Assembly (NCBI RefSeq): GCF_016899935.1
Contig: NZ_JACJJK010000002.1
Span: forward strand, 186,001 to 250,000
DNA length: 64,000 nucleotides
Origin: Olsenella uli
Lineage (GTDB): Bacteria > Actinomycetota > Coriobacteriia > Coriobacteriales > Atopobiaceae
Reading direction: 5' to 3'
The position numbers were made by a program, and so were the translations under genes. The notes beneath the pieces are model-generated. The model was not told the DNA's origin. It searched no databases and was given only the letters and a program-made list of their open reading frames with translations. Shown piece by piece: positions 1-7,961 of the stretch. Position 1 is the stretch's first letter. The number at the start of each line of letters is the position of its first letter.

Positions 1-3000
1 GTGGTTGGGCAGACACGCGAACGGCGAGCAGCACACGATGTTGGGCGTGCCGGTCTCGATGAGGTCGCACATCTCGGCCGTGAGCAGCCACCCCTCGCCC
101 ATCGTGTTGCAGAGGGACAGCACCTGCTCGGCCTTGGCCGACAGCTCGAAGATGTCCGGGTAGGGCGAGAAGCGCGTGGTCTTCTCGAGCATCTTGTTGA
201 TCGGCGCGCGGAAGCCCTCGATGAACTTGATGCCCGCCATGTGGCTGAGGCGGCTCGTCGCCTTGGTGCCCAGCTCGGCGTTGGTGTTGATCGCGTTGGT
301 CATGCCAAAGAGGAAGAAGTCCACGAGACCCGGCACGTTGGCCTCGCAGCCCTCCTGCTCGATGACCTTGACCACCTGGTTGTTGGCCGTGGGGTGGAAC
401 TTGACCAGAATCTCGCCCACCACGCCCACGCGCGGCTTGGAGCGGTCGTTCACGAGCGGCAGCGCCTCGAAGGCGTCGACCGTGCGCTGGCAGAGGTCGT
501 AGAAGCGCTTGCGCCCACCGGCCACGATCGCGCCCTTGGCCTCGGCCATCATGCGGTCGTAGAGCGCGTTGGCCGCGCCGGGCTCGGCCTCGTAGGGGCG
601 CACGCGGTAGAGCAGCTGCATGATGAGGTCGCCGTAGAGCAGCGCGTAGACGGCCTTGATGAGCAGCGCCGGGTCCTTGAAGACGTTGAAGCCGGGGTTC
701 TTCTCGTCCAGGCCGGACGCGGCGGTGAGGCTGATCACCGGGATCTCCGGGTGGCCGGAGTCCTTGAGGGCCTTGCGGATGAGCGCGATGTAGTTGGTGG
801 CGCGGCAGCCGCCGCCAGTCTGGGTGATGATCACCGCCAGACGCGAGAGGTCGTACTTGCCGGAGAGCACCGCCTCCATGATCTGGCCCGTGACCAGGAT
901 CGAGGGGTAGCAGATGTCGTTGTTGACGTACTTGAGGCCGGCCTCCACGGCGCCCTGGTCAACGGAGGGGAGCAGCACCACGTTGTAGCCGGAGCTCTTG
1001 AAGAGCTCCTCGATGAGCTCAAAGTGAATCGGCGCCATCTGCGGCACGAGGATCGTGTAGCCCGCCTTCTGCATGTCCTCGGTGTAGCGAACCTTCTCGA
1101 AGGCGGCGCTGGCGGCCTCGCGGTAGACCGGCACGCGGCCGGGCTGGGTGGCGCGGGCGCGCTCGAGCGAGCCGTCGGCCTGGTGGACGCCCACGGGCTC
1201 GACCTCGCGGATCTCGCCCCGGCTGGCCTCGCGGCGCAGCTCCTCGCGCTGCTCGGTGAGGGCGGCCATCAGCGAGCGGATGCGGATGCGCGCCGCGCCC
1301 AGGTTGGACACCTGGTCGATCTTGAGGACGGTGTAAATCTTGCCCGAGGCCTCCAGGATCTCCTGGACCTGGTCGGTGGTCAGGGCGTCAAGGCCGCAGC
1401 CGAACGAGAAGAGCTGGATGAGGTCGAGGTCGTTCCGGGAGGCCACGAAGCGCGCCGCGCGGTAGAGGCGGCTGTGGAACATCCACTGGTCGATGACGCG
1501 GATGGGGCGCTCGGGCTTCATCTTGTGCGCGACGGAGTCCTCGGTGAGCACGGCAAAGCCGAAGGAGTGCACCAGCTCCGGGATCGCGTGGTTGATCTCG
1601 GGGTCGTTGTGGTAGGGACGGCCAGCGAGCACGATGCCGTGGGCGTCGTGCTCCTCAATCCAGCGCAGCGCCTCGTCGCCGGCGCGGTGCATCGCGTCCT
1701 TGAACTCGAGGTCGGCCTCCCAGGCGGCGTTCACGGCCGCGTCGATCTCGGCGCGCGTGATGTGCTCGCCGCGCACCCGGCCGCGCCCGGCGGCCGCGTC
1801 CTTCTCGCGCTGCCCGGAGATCAGCTCGTAGAGGCGACGCTTGAGCTCCTTCTTCTTGTCGTACGGGATGAACGGCGAGAGGAACTCGATCTTGGAGCCC
1901 TGGCCGAGCTCGTCCACGTTCAGGCCCAGCGCCTGCGGGTAGCTCATGACGATCGGGCAGTTGTAGTGGTTGGTCGCGCCCTCGTCCTCCTGGCGCTCCC
2001 AGCGGATGCAGGGCATCCAGATGAAGTCCGGGTCCTTCTCGATGAGGTTCATGATGTGGCCGTGGGAGAGCTTGGCCGGGTAGCACACGCTCTCGGACGG
2101 CATGGACTCGATGCCCGCGTCATAGGTCTTGGCCGAGGTCTGGTCCGAGAGCACCACCGAGAAGCCCAGCTTGGTGAAGAACGCGTGCCAGAACGGGTAG
2201 TTCTCGTAGAGGTTGAGCGCGCGGGGGATGCCGACCGTGCCGCGCGGGGCCTCCTCGGGGTCCAGCACCGGGCGGTCGAAGAGTAGCTTGTTCTTGAACT
2301 CAAAGAGGTTGGGCGCCTCGTTCTTCTTGGCCTTGGAGCCGCCGGCGCCCTTCTCGCAGCGGTTGCCCGTGATGAAGCGACGACCGCCGCCAAAGTCGTT
2401 GATCGTGAGCAGGCAGTTGTTGGAACAGCGCCCGCAGTGGACGTTGGTGTGCTTGACCTTGAGGTTGTCGATGTCCTCGCGGGAGAGGATCTGCGAGGTG
2501 CCCGCCGCGCCGGCGCGGTCGCGGGCGAGAAGGGCCGCGCCGTAGGCGCCCATGCAGCCGGCGATGTCCGGGCGGATGACGTCGCGCCCGGTGAGCTTCT
2601 CGAAGGCCCGCAGGGTGGCGTCGGACATGAAGGTGCCGCCCTGGACCACGCACCACTGGCCGATCTCGTCGAAATCGCGCAGCTTGATGACCTTGAAGAG
2701 CGCGTTCTTGATCACGGAGTAGGACAGTCCCGCCGCCACGTCGCCGATGGTCGCGCCCTCCTTCTGCGCCTGCTTGACGCGGGAGTTCATGAAGACCGTG
2801 CAGCGGCTGCCCAGGTCAACGGGGCTCGTGGCGGTGACGGCCGCCTGCGCGAACTCCTGGACAGTCATGTTCATGGACACGGCGAAGCTCTCGATGAACG
2901 AGCCGCAGCCCGAGGAGCACGCCTCGTTGAGCATGATGTGCTCGATGACGCCGTCCTTGACCTGCAGGCACTTCATGTCCTGGCCGCCGATGTCCAGGAT

Positions 3001-4359
3001 GAACTGGACGTCCGGGACAAAGGCCTTGGCGCCGCGCAGGTGCGCCACGGTCTCGATCTCGCCGGAGTCGGCGCGCAGGGCCTCGATCAGGATCTGCTCG
3101 CCGTAGCCGGTGGTGGTCACGTGGCCGATCGTGCAGCCCTCGGGCAGACGGTCGTAGATGTCGTCCATGATGCGGCGCGCGGTGCCCAGCACGTCGCCGT
3201 TGTTGTTGCCGTACCAGGTGTAGAGCAGCTCGCCGCCCTCGCCCACCACGGCACACTTCATCGTGGTGGAGCCAGCGTCGATGCCGATGAACACGCGGCC
3301 CGTATAGCTCGCCAGGTCGCCCTTGGGGACCACCTGCTGGTCGTGGCGCTCCTTGAACTCCTGATAGTCCTTCTCGGAGTCGAAGAGCGGCTCGAGGCGC
3401 GCGACCTCGGAGCCCTGGGTGTCCTTCAGGTTCTCCAGGGCGGAGATGACCTCGTCGAAGGTCACGTACTTCTCGGACTCGCCGGCAAGGGCCGCGCCCG
3501 TGGCCACGAAGAGGTGGGCGTTCTCGGGCACGATGATGTGCTCGTCGTCCAGGTCGAGCGTGATGTAGAAGCGCTTGCGGAGCTCGGAGAGGTACTGGAG
3601 CGGGCCGCCGAGAAACGCCACGTGGCCCCGGATGGGGTGGCCGCACGCAAGGCCGGAGACCGTCTGGTTGGCCACGGCCTGGAAGATGGAGGCCGCGATG
3701 TCGGCCGGCTTGGCTCCCTCGTTCAGCAGCGGCTGGACGTCGGACTTGGCAAAGACGCCGCAGCGCGAGGCGATCGGGTGGATCTGCGTGGCGTCCTTGG
3801 CGAGCTCGTTCAGGCCCGCCGCGTCCGTGTGGAGCAGGCTCGCCATCTGGTCGATGAAGGCGCCCGTGCCGCCGGCGCAGGTGCCGTTCATGCGCTGCTC
3901 GATGCCGTTGTCAAAGTAGATGATCTTGGCGTCCTCGCCGCCCAGCTCGATCGCGCAGTCCGTCTGCGGGATGAGCGTCTCCACGGCGCGCTTGGAGGCG
4001 ATGACCTCCTGGACGAACTCCAGGCCCAGCCAGTTGGCGAGCAGCATGCCGCCCGAGCCGGTGATGGAGACGCGCATGGGGGCGCCTCCGATCACCTTGC
4101 GCGCGCGGGCGAAGAGCTCCTTGGCCGTGGCGCGGATGTCGGTGTGGTGGCGCTCGTAGTTGGCGTAGACGAGGTTGTCGTTGTCGTCGATGACGGCGAG
4201 CTTGACGGTGGTGGAGCCCACGTCGATGCCCAGGCGCAGGTGCGCGTGGGAGAAGTCCGTGGGGCGCGCCGGGGAGAGCTCGGCGCCGTCCGCCTTGAGC
4301 TCGAGCGGCTTGCGCGCGCTCTTCTCGGCCTGGATGGATGCGGCGGTCTTATCGGTCAT
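1..4359 (-). CDS. acyl-CoA dehydratase activase / DUF2229 megaprotein (3' end cut by window edge)
   Basis: The minus strand is open for 1453 codons from an ATG at 4359 to the left edge, so the C-terminus is missing. Two BadF/HgdC-type ATPase domains follow one another: one begins at about residue 35 (GIDVGSTTVKLAV), the other at about residue 350 (GIDAGSTTMKCAV). Each carries a Cys-containing glycine loop (CAGGTGAF, CSSGCGSF), as in activases that bind a [4Fe-4S] cluster. A Cys cluster (HCGRCSNNC) and a DUF2229 region (from about residue 700) come next, then a 2-hydroxyacyl-CoA dehydratase-like part. In characterised relatives the activase uses ATP to inject an electron into a radical dehydratase; the substrate of the fused form is unknown. 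The start overlaps the TetR stop by one base (TGATG), indicating translational coupling. Family assignment is firm; function is inferred. Confidence 0.9.
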   Translation of the reverse strand, partial: MTDKTAASIQAEKSARKPLELKADGAELSPARPTDFSHAHLRLGIDVGSTTVKLAVIDDNDNLVYANYERHHTDIRATAKELFARARKVIGGAPMRVSITGSGGMLLANWLGLEFVQEVIASKRAVETLIPQTDCAIELGGEDAKIIYFDNGIEQRMNGTCAGGTGAFIDQMASLLHTDAAGLNELAKDATQIHPIASRCGVFAKSDVQPLLNEGAKPADIAASIFQAVANQTVSGLACGHPIRGHVAFLGGPLQYLSELRKRFYITLDLDDEHIIVPENAHLFVATGAALAGESEKYVTFDEVISALENLKDTQGSEVARLEPLFDSEKDYQEFKERHDQQVVPKGDLASYTGRVFIGIDAGSTTMKCAVVGEGGELLYTWYGNNNGDVLGTARRIMDDIYDRLPEGCTIGHVTTTGYGEQILIEALRADSGEIETVAHLRGAKAFVPDVQFILDIGGQDMKCLQVKDGVIEHIMLNEACSSGCGSFIESFAVSMNMTVQEFAQAAVTATSPVDLGSRCTVFMNSRVKQAQKEGATIGDVAAGLSYSVIKNALFKVIKLRDFDEIGQWCVVQGGTFMSDATLRAFEKLTGRDVIRPDIAGCMGAYGAALLARDRAGAAGTSQILSREDIDNLKVKHTNVHCGRCSNNCLLTINDFGGGRRFITGNRCEKGAGGSKAKKNEAPNLFEFKNKLLFDRPVLDPEEAPRGTVGIPRALNLYENYPFWHAFFTKLGFSVVLSDQTSAKTYDAGIESMPSESVCYPAKLSHGHIMNLIEKDPDFIWMPCIRWERQEDEGATNHYNCPIVMSYPQALGLNVDELGQGSKIEFLSPFIPYDKKKELKRRLYELISGQREKDAAAGRGRVRGEHITRAEIDAAVNAAWEADLEFKDAMHRAGDEALRWIEEHDAHGIVLAGRPYHNDPEINHAIPELVHSFGFAVLTEDSVAHKMKPERPIRVIDQWMFHSRLYRAARFVASRNDLDLIQLFSFGCGLDALTTDQVQEILEASGKIYTVLKIDQVSNLGAARIRIRSLMAALTEQREELRREASRGEIREVEPVGVHQADGSLERARATQPGRVPVYREAASAAFEKVRYTEDMQKAGYTILVPQMAPIHFELIEELFKSSGYNVVLLPSVDQGAVEAGLKYVNNDICYPSILVTGQIMEAVLSGKYDLSRLAVIITQTGGGCRATNYIALIRKALKDSGHPEIPVISLTAASGLDEKNPGFNVFKDPALLIKAVYALLYGDLIMQLLYRVRPYEAEPGAANALYDRMMAEAKGAIVAGGRKRFYDLCQRTVDAFEALPLVNDRSKPRVGVVGEILVKFHPTANNQVVKVIEQEGCEANVPGLVDFFLFGMTNAINTNAELGTKATSRLSHMAGIKFIEGFRAPINKMLEKTTRFSPYPDIFELSAKAEQVLSLCNTMGEGWLLTAEMCDLIETGTPNIVCCSPFACLPNH

Positions 4360-5036
4360 CAGTTGTCCTCCTCGGAGCACATCGCGGCAAGGGCGAAGCT
4401 GGGCAGGTCAAGGTCAATGGGGTTGTCGTAGAGGTCGCCGGGGCGCACGAACATGAGCGCCGTCATGAGGCGCGCCATCACGGGCACGCTCTCCCGCATC
4501 CCGCCGTCGAGCCAGCGCAGCAGCACGCCGACCTCGGCGGAGATGGCAAAGGTGAGGTAGTAGTCAAAGAGGGGGCCGAGGGCGCGCAGGTCGAGCCCCT
4601 CGAGCGCGCGCAGGCCGATGACCTCGTGGACAAGCTTCTTGATGCGGCCGGCGAAGGCCGGGTCGCCGCCCTCCCCCAGCAGCGGGCGCAGGTAGTCGCC
4701 GCGCTCGCGCACGCAGGCGAGAAGCTCGGCGGCGCCGGGGGCGGGGCGGCCGCGGTCGAGCGCGGCGCGCAGGTCGTCCAGGTGGCACGACGCCAGGCGC
4801 GCGAGCGGGGCGCGCAGCTCGGAGAGGGTGTCCTCCTCGATCTGGTTCACGAGGTCGGGGATGTCGCGGAAGTGGGAGTAGAAGGTGCGGCGCGTGACGC
4901 CGGCACGCTCGGTCACCGCGGTCACGGTGACGCGGGAGAGGTCGCCCGTCGCGTCGATCTCGCGGGCGAGGGCGTCCCGGAGGGCCTGCCGGGTACGGAC
5001 GCTGCGCCTATCGGTGCTGAGCACGCATTCCTGCAT
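4359..5036 (-). CDS. TetR/AcrR family transcriptional regulator
   Basis: A 225-residue protein with an N-terminal helix-turn-helix (AVTERAGVTRRTFYSHF, about residues 35-60) and a divergent ligand-binding C-terminal part typical of TetR. I chose the ATG at 5036 because GGAAGG lies just upstream; a longer reading from 5111 would translate through the likely operator. The stop codon overlaps the start of the dehydratase-activase gene, so the two are cotranscribed and the protein probably controls that operon. A TGCACA-N3-TGTGCA palindrome lies about 40 bp upstream of the start and is a plausible autoregulatory site. The inducer is unknown. Confidence 0.85.
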   Translation of the reverse strand: MQECVLSTDRRSVRTRQALRDALAREIDATGDLSRVTVTAVTERAGVTRRTFYSHFRDIPDLVNQIEEDTLSELRAPLARLASCHLDDLRAALDRGRPAPGAAELLACVRERGDYLRPLLGEGGDPAFAGRIKKLVHEVIGLRALEGLDLRALGPLFDYYLTFAISAEVGVLLRWLDGGMRESVPVMARLMTALMFVRPGDLYDNPIDLDLPSFALAAMCSEEDN

Positions 5037-5074
5037 GGATGCCTTCCGACGTTTTTTCACAGCGTGCGTAGTAT

Positions 5075-5089
5075 TGCACAACCTGTGCA
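5075..5089. promoter_or_regulatory. candidate TetR operator
   Basis: Perfect palindrome TGCACA-ACC-TGTGCA placed 39 bp upstream of the TetR start. Its position in the leader of the TetR-activase operon suggests autoregulation; binding is inferred. Confidence 0.45.
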
Positions 5090-5180
5090 GAAACTGGCGA
5101 CGGCACAGCAACTACACATTGCCGAGAAGAACCTCCCCTCGCGGCCCCGCCGTGAGAGAATGGCTGGGTTGGGAGGCCTC

Positions 5181-6161
5181 ATGAAGAAGCGAATCGCCAT
5201 CGGTCTGACCGTTGTCGTGGTGCTGGCGGCGCTCGTCGCGGTCGGCGCCGTGCTGCTCCCCCGCCTCGCCGCCGCGCCCGAGGCCGCCGCGCCCGAGGCC
5301 GCCGCGCCGGAGACGCAGGAGGAGGACGCCGCCGAGGAGGAGCCGGTCGTGCAGGACCAGCCGGCCAAGCCCGTGACCATGGCCGAGGCGCCCGTGCACA
5401 CCACCACCGACGAGACCGGCCTCACCGTTACCGCGCCGGACGCGTTTCTTGACCGCGCGGAGCTCGCCGACGTCCGCGAGCAGATCGCGGCCCTGGAGGA
5501 CCGGGGCTGCACCGTCTGCGTGGCCCTCGTCGACCTCGAGTCGCGCCGCGGCCTCTGGTACAACGCCGACACGCTCATGTACCCCGCGAGCAGCATCAAG
5601 GCCTCGTACTGCACCTGGATCTACGAGACCAACGGGGGCGCGGGCTCCCTCTCCGGGACGGTCGCCAACTGCCTGATCAACTCGGACAACGACGCCTACC
5701 ACACCCTGCTCGACGCCTACGGGCTCTCGGCGTACGCCTCCTGGCTCACCGCCAACGGCGCCCCCGAGGCGGCCAAGAAGGGCGGCGTGTACTACTACCC
5801 CGACACGACCGCCAACGAGCTGGCGGCCATCTGGGAGGAGATCTACCGCTACGGCACCTCCGGCGAGGCGGGCGCGGACGAGCTCGCGGGCTACCTCGCG
5901 CAGACCAACCATTCGCCCATCGGCGCGCAGCTGCGCGGCACCTGCGAGGTGTGGAGCAAGCCGGGCTGGTACCCGGCGGACGGCAGCGGGCTCGAGTCCT
6001 CCAACGACGCCGGCGTGGTCTTCTCGGACACGGGGGACTACGTCATGGTGATCATGACCGACCTCAGCTCCGACCTCGACGCGCTCACGCCCCTCGTGGA
6101 CGCGCTCGACGCGGCGCACGCGGCGATGTGCGGGGACGAGGTCGCCTACTACGAGGACTGA
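5181..6161 (+). CDS. membrane-anchored class A beta-lactamase-fold serine hydrolase
   Basis: A 326-residue protein with an N-terminal membrane segment (about residues 5-28), an Ala/Pro/Glu-rich linker containing an EAAAP repeat, and a class A beta-lactamase/transpeptidase fold. The catalytic signatures are visible: SxxK as SSIK in PASSIKASY, an SDN motif in NSDNDAY, and KPG in place of the KTG triad. The family covers beta-lactamases and peptidoglycan-active or esterase-like enzymes; the substrate cannot be told from sequence. The ATG at 5181 is preceded by GGGAGG; an ATG at 5160 is less well placed. It stands alone, divergent from the TetR gene. A copy of the CGAGAAGAAC motif lies in its leader at 5123. 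Confidence 0.85.
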   Translation: MKKRIAIGLTVVVVLAALVAVGAVLLPRLAAAPEAAAPEAAAPETQEEDAAEEEPVVQDQPAKPVTMAEAPVHTTTDETGLTVTAPDAFLDRAELADVREQIAALEDRGCTVCVALVDLESRRGLWYNADTLMYPASSIKASYCTWIYETNGGAGSLSGTVANCLINSDNDAYHTLLDAYGLSAYASWLTANGAPEAAKKGGVYYYPDTTANELAAIWEEIYRYGTSGEAGADELAGYLAQTNHSPIGAQLRGTCEVWSKPGWYPADGSGLESSNDAGVVFSDTGDYVMVIMTDLSSDLDALTPLVDALDAAHAAMCGDEVAYYED

Positions 6162-6218
6162 GGCGCCGGGCGGCGCGCGGCAGGCCGGGGCCCGGACGGA
6201 CCGGACGGCGCACCGGGG

Positions 6219-7223
6219 CTAGAGGCGCGCGACGCTCTGGCGTTCCACGAACGTCGTGGAGAGGTGCACCACGCTCGTGTAGCTGCGTGGCTCGCGCATC
6301 CGGTCGACGAGCGTGCGCACCGCGAGCTCGCCCATCTCGCGGTTGGGGACGCGCATCGTGGAGAGCGGCGGGGTCGAGATGCTCGCGAAGGAGAGGTCGT
6401 CGAAGCCGAACATCGAGACGTCGTCCGGGACGCGGACGCCCCACTCCGTCATGGCGCGCATGCAGCCGAGCGCCATGATGTCGTTCTCGACGAAGAAGGC
6501 GGTGGGCAGCGCGGGGTTGGTCGAGAGCCAGGAGCGCATCGACTCGTAGGCGGTGTGGACCGTCGTCCCCACCTCCACGCGAAAGTCCGGGTTGGCGGTG
6601 AGGTTGGCCTCGCGCATGGCGCGCCGGTAGCCGCGCTCGCGCAGCGGGAAGTTCTTGATGCGGTACGACCCCGCGATGTAGCCGATCTCGCGGTGGCCCA
6701 TGTCGATGAGGTGGCTCACCGCGCGGAAGGCGGAGTTCTCGTTGGAGGTGACGATGCTGTCCAGGAAGAGATGGTCGCTCCAGCCGTCCACGACCACGAG
6801 CGGGACCTCGGACCCCCGGAAGAGGTCGTAGTCCTCCTCGGCCATCTCGGTGCCCAGCAGGACCACCGCGCTGGCGGACTCGTGCGTGAGCTCGCTGGCC
6901 TGGAGCGCGGCGGTCTGCCTGTCGGAGAGCTCGACGGTCGTGAAGATCGTGCTCATGTCCTGGGCGCTCGCCGCGCGCTCGACGCCCTCGATCACGCCGG
7001 TGTGAAACGTTCCCTCGTCCAGGATCAGGCCGGTCTTGCGCGCCAGGACAAAGTTGACGTGCGTGACGCGGCTCGGGCGGTCGTAGCCGAGCTCGTGGGC
7101 GGCGCGCATGATGAGGGCGGCCGTGTCCTTGTTCACGCCGCGTTTATGGTTGAGTGCGTTCGAGACCGTGGCGGGCGAGAAGCCCGTCTTCCTGCTGATC
7201 TCACGAACCCCCACGTTTCTCAT
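6219..7223 (-). CDS. LacI/GalR family transcriptional regulator
   Basis: A 334-residue repressor: an N-terminal LacI-type HTH and hinge (VREISRKTGFSPATVSNALN) followed by a periplasmic-binding-protein-like sensor domain (GHREIGYIAG, DDVSMFGFDD). The length matches the family. It probably binds its own upstream palindrome at 7270-7285. It lies downstream of xfp and the arabinose genes on the same strand but is separated from them by the repeat array, so control of sugar genes is plausible but unproven. Confidence 0.9.
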   Translation of the reverse strand: MRNVGVREISRKTGFSPATVSNALNHKRGVNKDTAALIMRAAHELGYDRPSRVTHVNFVLARKTGLILDEGTFHTGVIEGVERAASAQDMSTIFTTVELSDRQTAALQASELTHESASAVVLLGTEMAEEDYDLFRGSEVPLVVVDGWSDHLFLDSIVTSNENSAFRAVSHLIDMGHREIGYIAGSYRIKNFPLRERGYRRAMREANLTANPDFRVEVGTTVHTAYESMRSWLSTNPALPTAFFVENDIMALGCMRAMTEWGVRVPDDVSMFGFDDLSFASISTPPLSTMRVPNREMGELAVRTLVDRMREPRSYTSVVHLSTTFVERQSVARL

Positions 7224-7269
7224 CGGTCCCCCCGCCCCTCTTGTTTTCTAAACACAACCCATTTAACAC

Positions 7270-7285
7270 CACAAAACGTTTTGTG
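7270..7285. promoter_or_regulatory. perfect palindromic LacI-type operator
   Basis: CACAAAACGTTTTGTG is a perfect 16-bp palindrome with the central CG typical of LacI-family operators, 46 bp upstream of the LacI-type gene. A TAAACA box (TGTTTA on the minus strand) sits between it and the gene at 7249-7254. Confidence 0.6.
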
Positions 7286-7289
7286 CCAC

Positions 7290-7815
7290 CGACAAGAACC
7301 TGTTTTCGTCAGCCGGTTCCGCCAACGGCCGCCCGCACCCGAATTCCCCACCCGTGTCGCGCAGCCCTTCCGAGAACCGCCGCCCTTGTCGCCAGCCCTT
7401 CCAAGAAAACGCGCCCCCTGTCCCGACCCACTCTACGAATCGCCGCCCTTGTCGCGAGGCGTTCCAGGAAAAGCTGACCTTGTACCGACCGCTTCCCGGA
7501 ATCGCCGCCCTTGTTCCGGACAACTCTAGGAATCGTCACCCTTGGCCCAGGCAACTCTAAGAATCGCCAACCTTGCGCAACCGCCGTCTCCTACGAATGC
7601 GCAAGGTCGCCGTTTCTTAGAACACCTTGCGACAAGGGCGCCATTTCCCGGAAGCGGCCGGAACAAGGTCGGCAATTCCTGGACGGCACTGGAACAAGGG
7701 CGCGCTTTCTCGGAGCGCCCTGCGACAAGGGCGGCGATTCCCGGGGCCGCCCGGAACAAGGTCGGCGATTCGTAGAGTGGGTCGGGACAAGGTCGGCGTT
7801 TCCCGGAAGTCCCCC
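7290..7815. repeat. array of ~31 bp degenerate units in two opposed halves
   Basis: This gene-free stretch holds about 15 units of roughly 31 bp. In the right half (about 7600-7815) each unit reads ACAAGG(G/T)CGGCGATTCCnGG followed by about 10 variable bases. In the left half (about 7290-7590) the units are the reverse complement, with CCGCCCTTGT cores. One unit is exactly repeated in inverted orientation: 27 bases at 7419-7445 equal the reverse complement of 7763-7789. Open frames here only reflect the repetition (recurrent GRRF and GTRSAI peptides) and I do not call them genes. There is no adjacent cas or transposase gene. Confidence 0.8.
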
Positions 7816-7861
7816 GCCCCAGCCCCGCCCCTCGGTCGACGACTTTTCGGCGTACGCAGCC

Positions 7862-7935
7862 GGCCCGGCCGGTCCTTCTCGCCCAGCGACTTTTGCGCGC
7901 AGCGCAATGAGCTGGGGAGAAGGACCGGCCGGGCC
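7862..7935 (-). terminator. long hairpin downstream of xfp
   Basis: Arms at 7862-7887 and 7911-7935 pair over about 25 bp with a single bulge. The loop itself contains a small hairpin (TTGCGC/GCGCAA). It lies just past the xfp stop and probably ends that transcript, though no clear U-tract follows. Confidence 0.55.
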
Positions 7936-7961
7936 TTACGGGTGGGTATGGCGAGCGCTAC

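Noticed and set aside
1-4431. Long plus-strand open frames (up to 761 and 664 residues) at 1-2286 and 2437-4431
   Set aside because: They are antisense shadows of the GC-rich activase gene; the minus-strand frame is continuous with clear domains, while the plus frames show only His/Leu/Glu/Val-rich shadow composition.
7290-7815. Possible CRISPR array or small repeat-protein genes in the 31-bp unit array
   Set aside because: Repeats are degenerate, units alternate in orientation between halves, variable parts are only about 10 bp, no cas genes are present, and the open frames lack ribosome binding sites.
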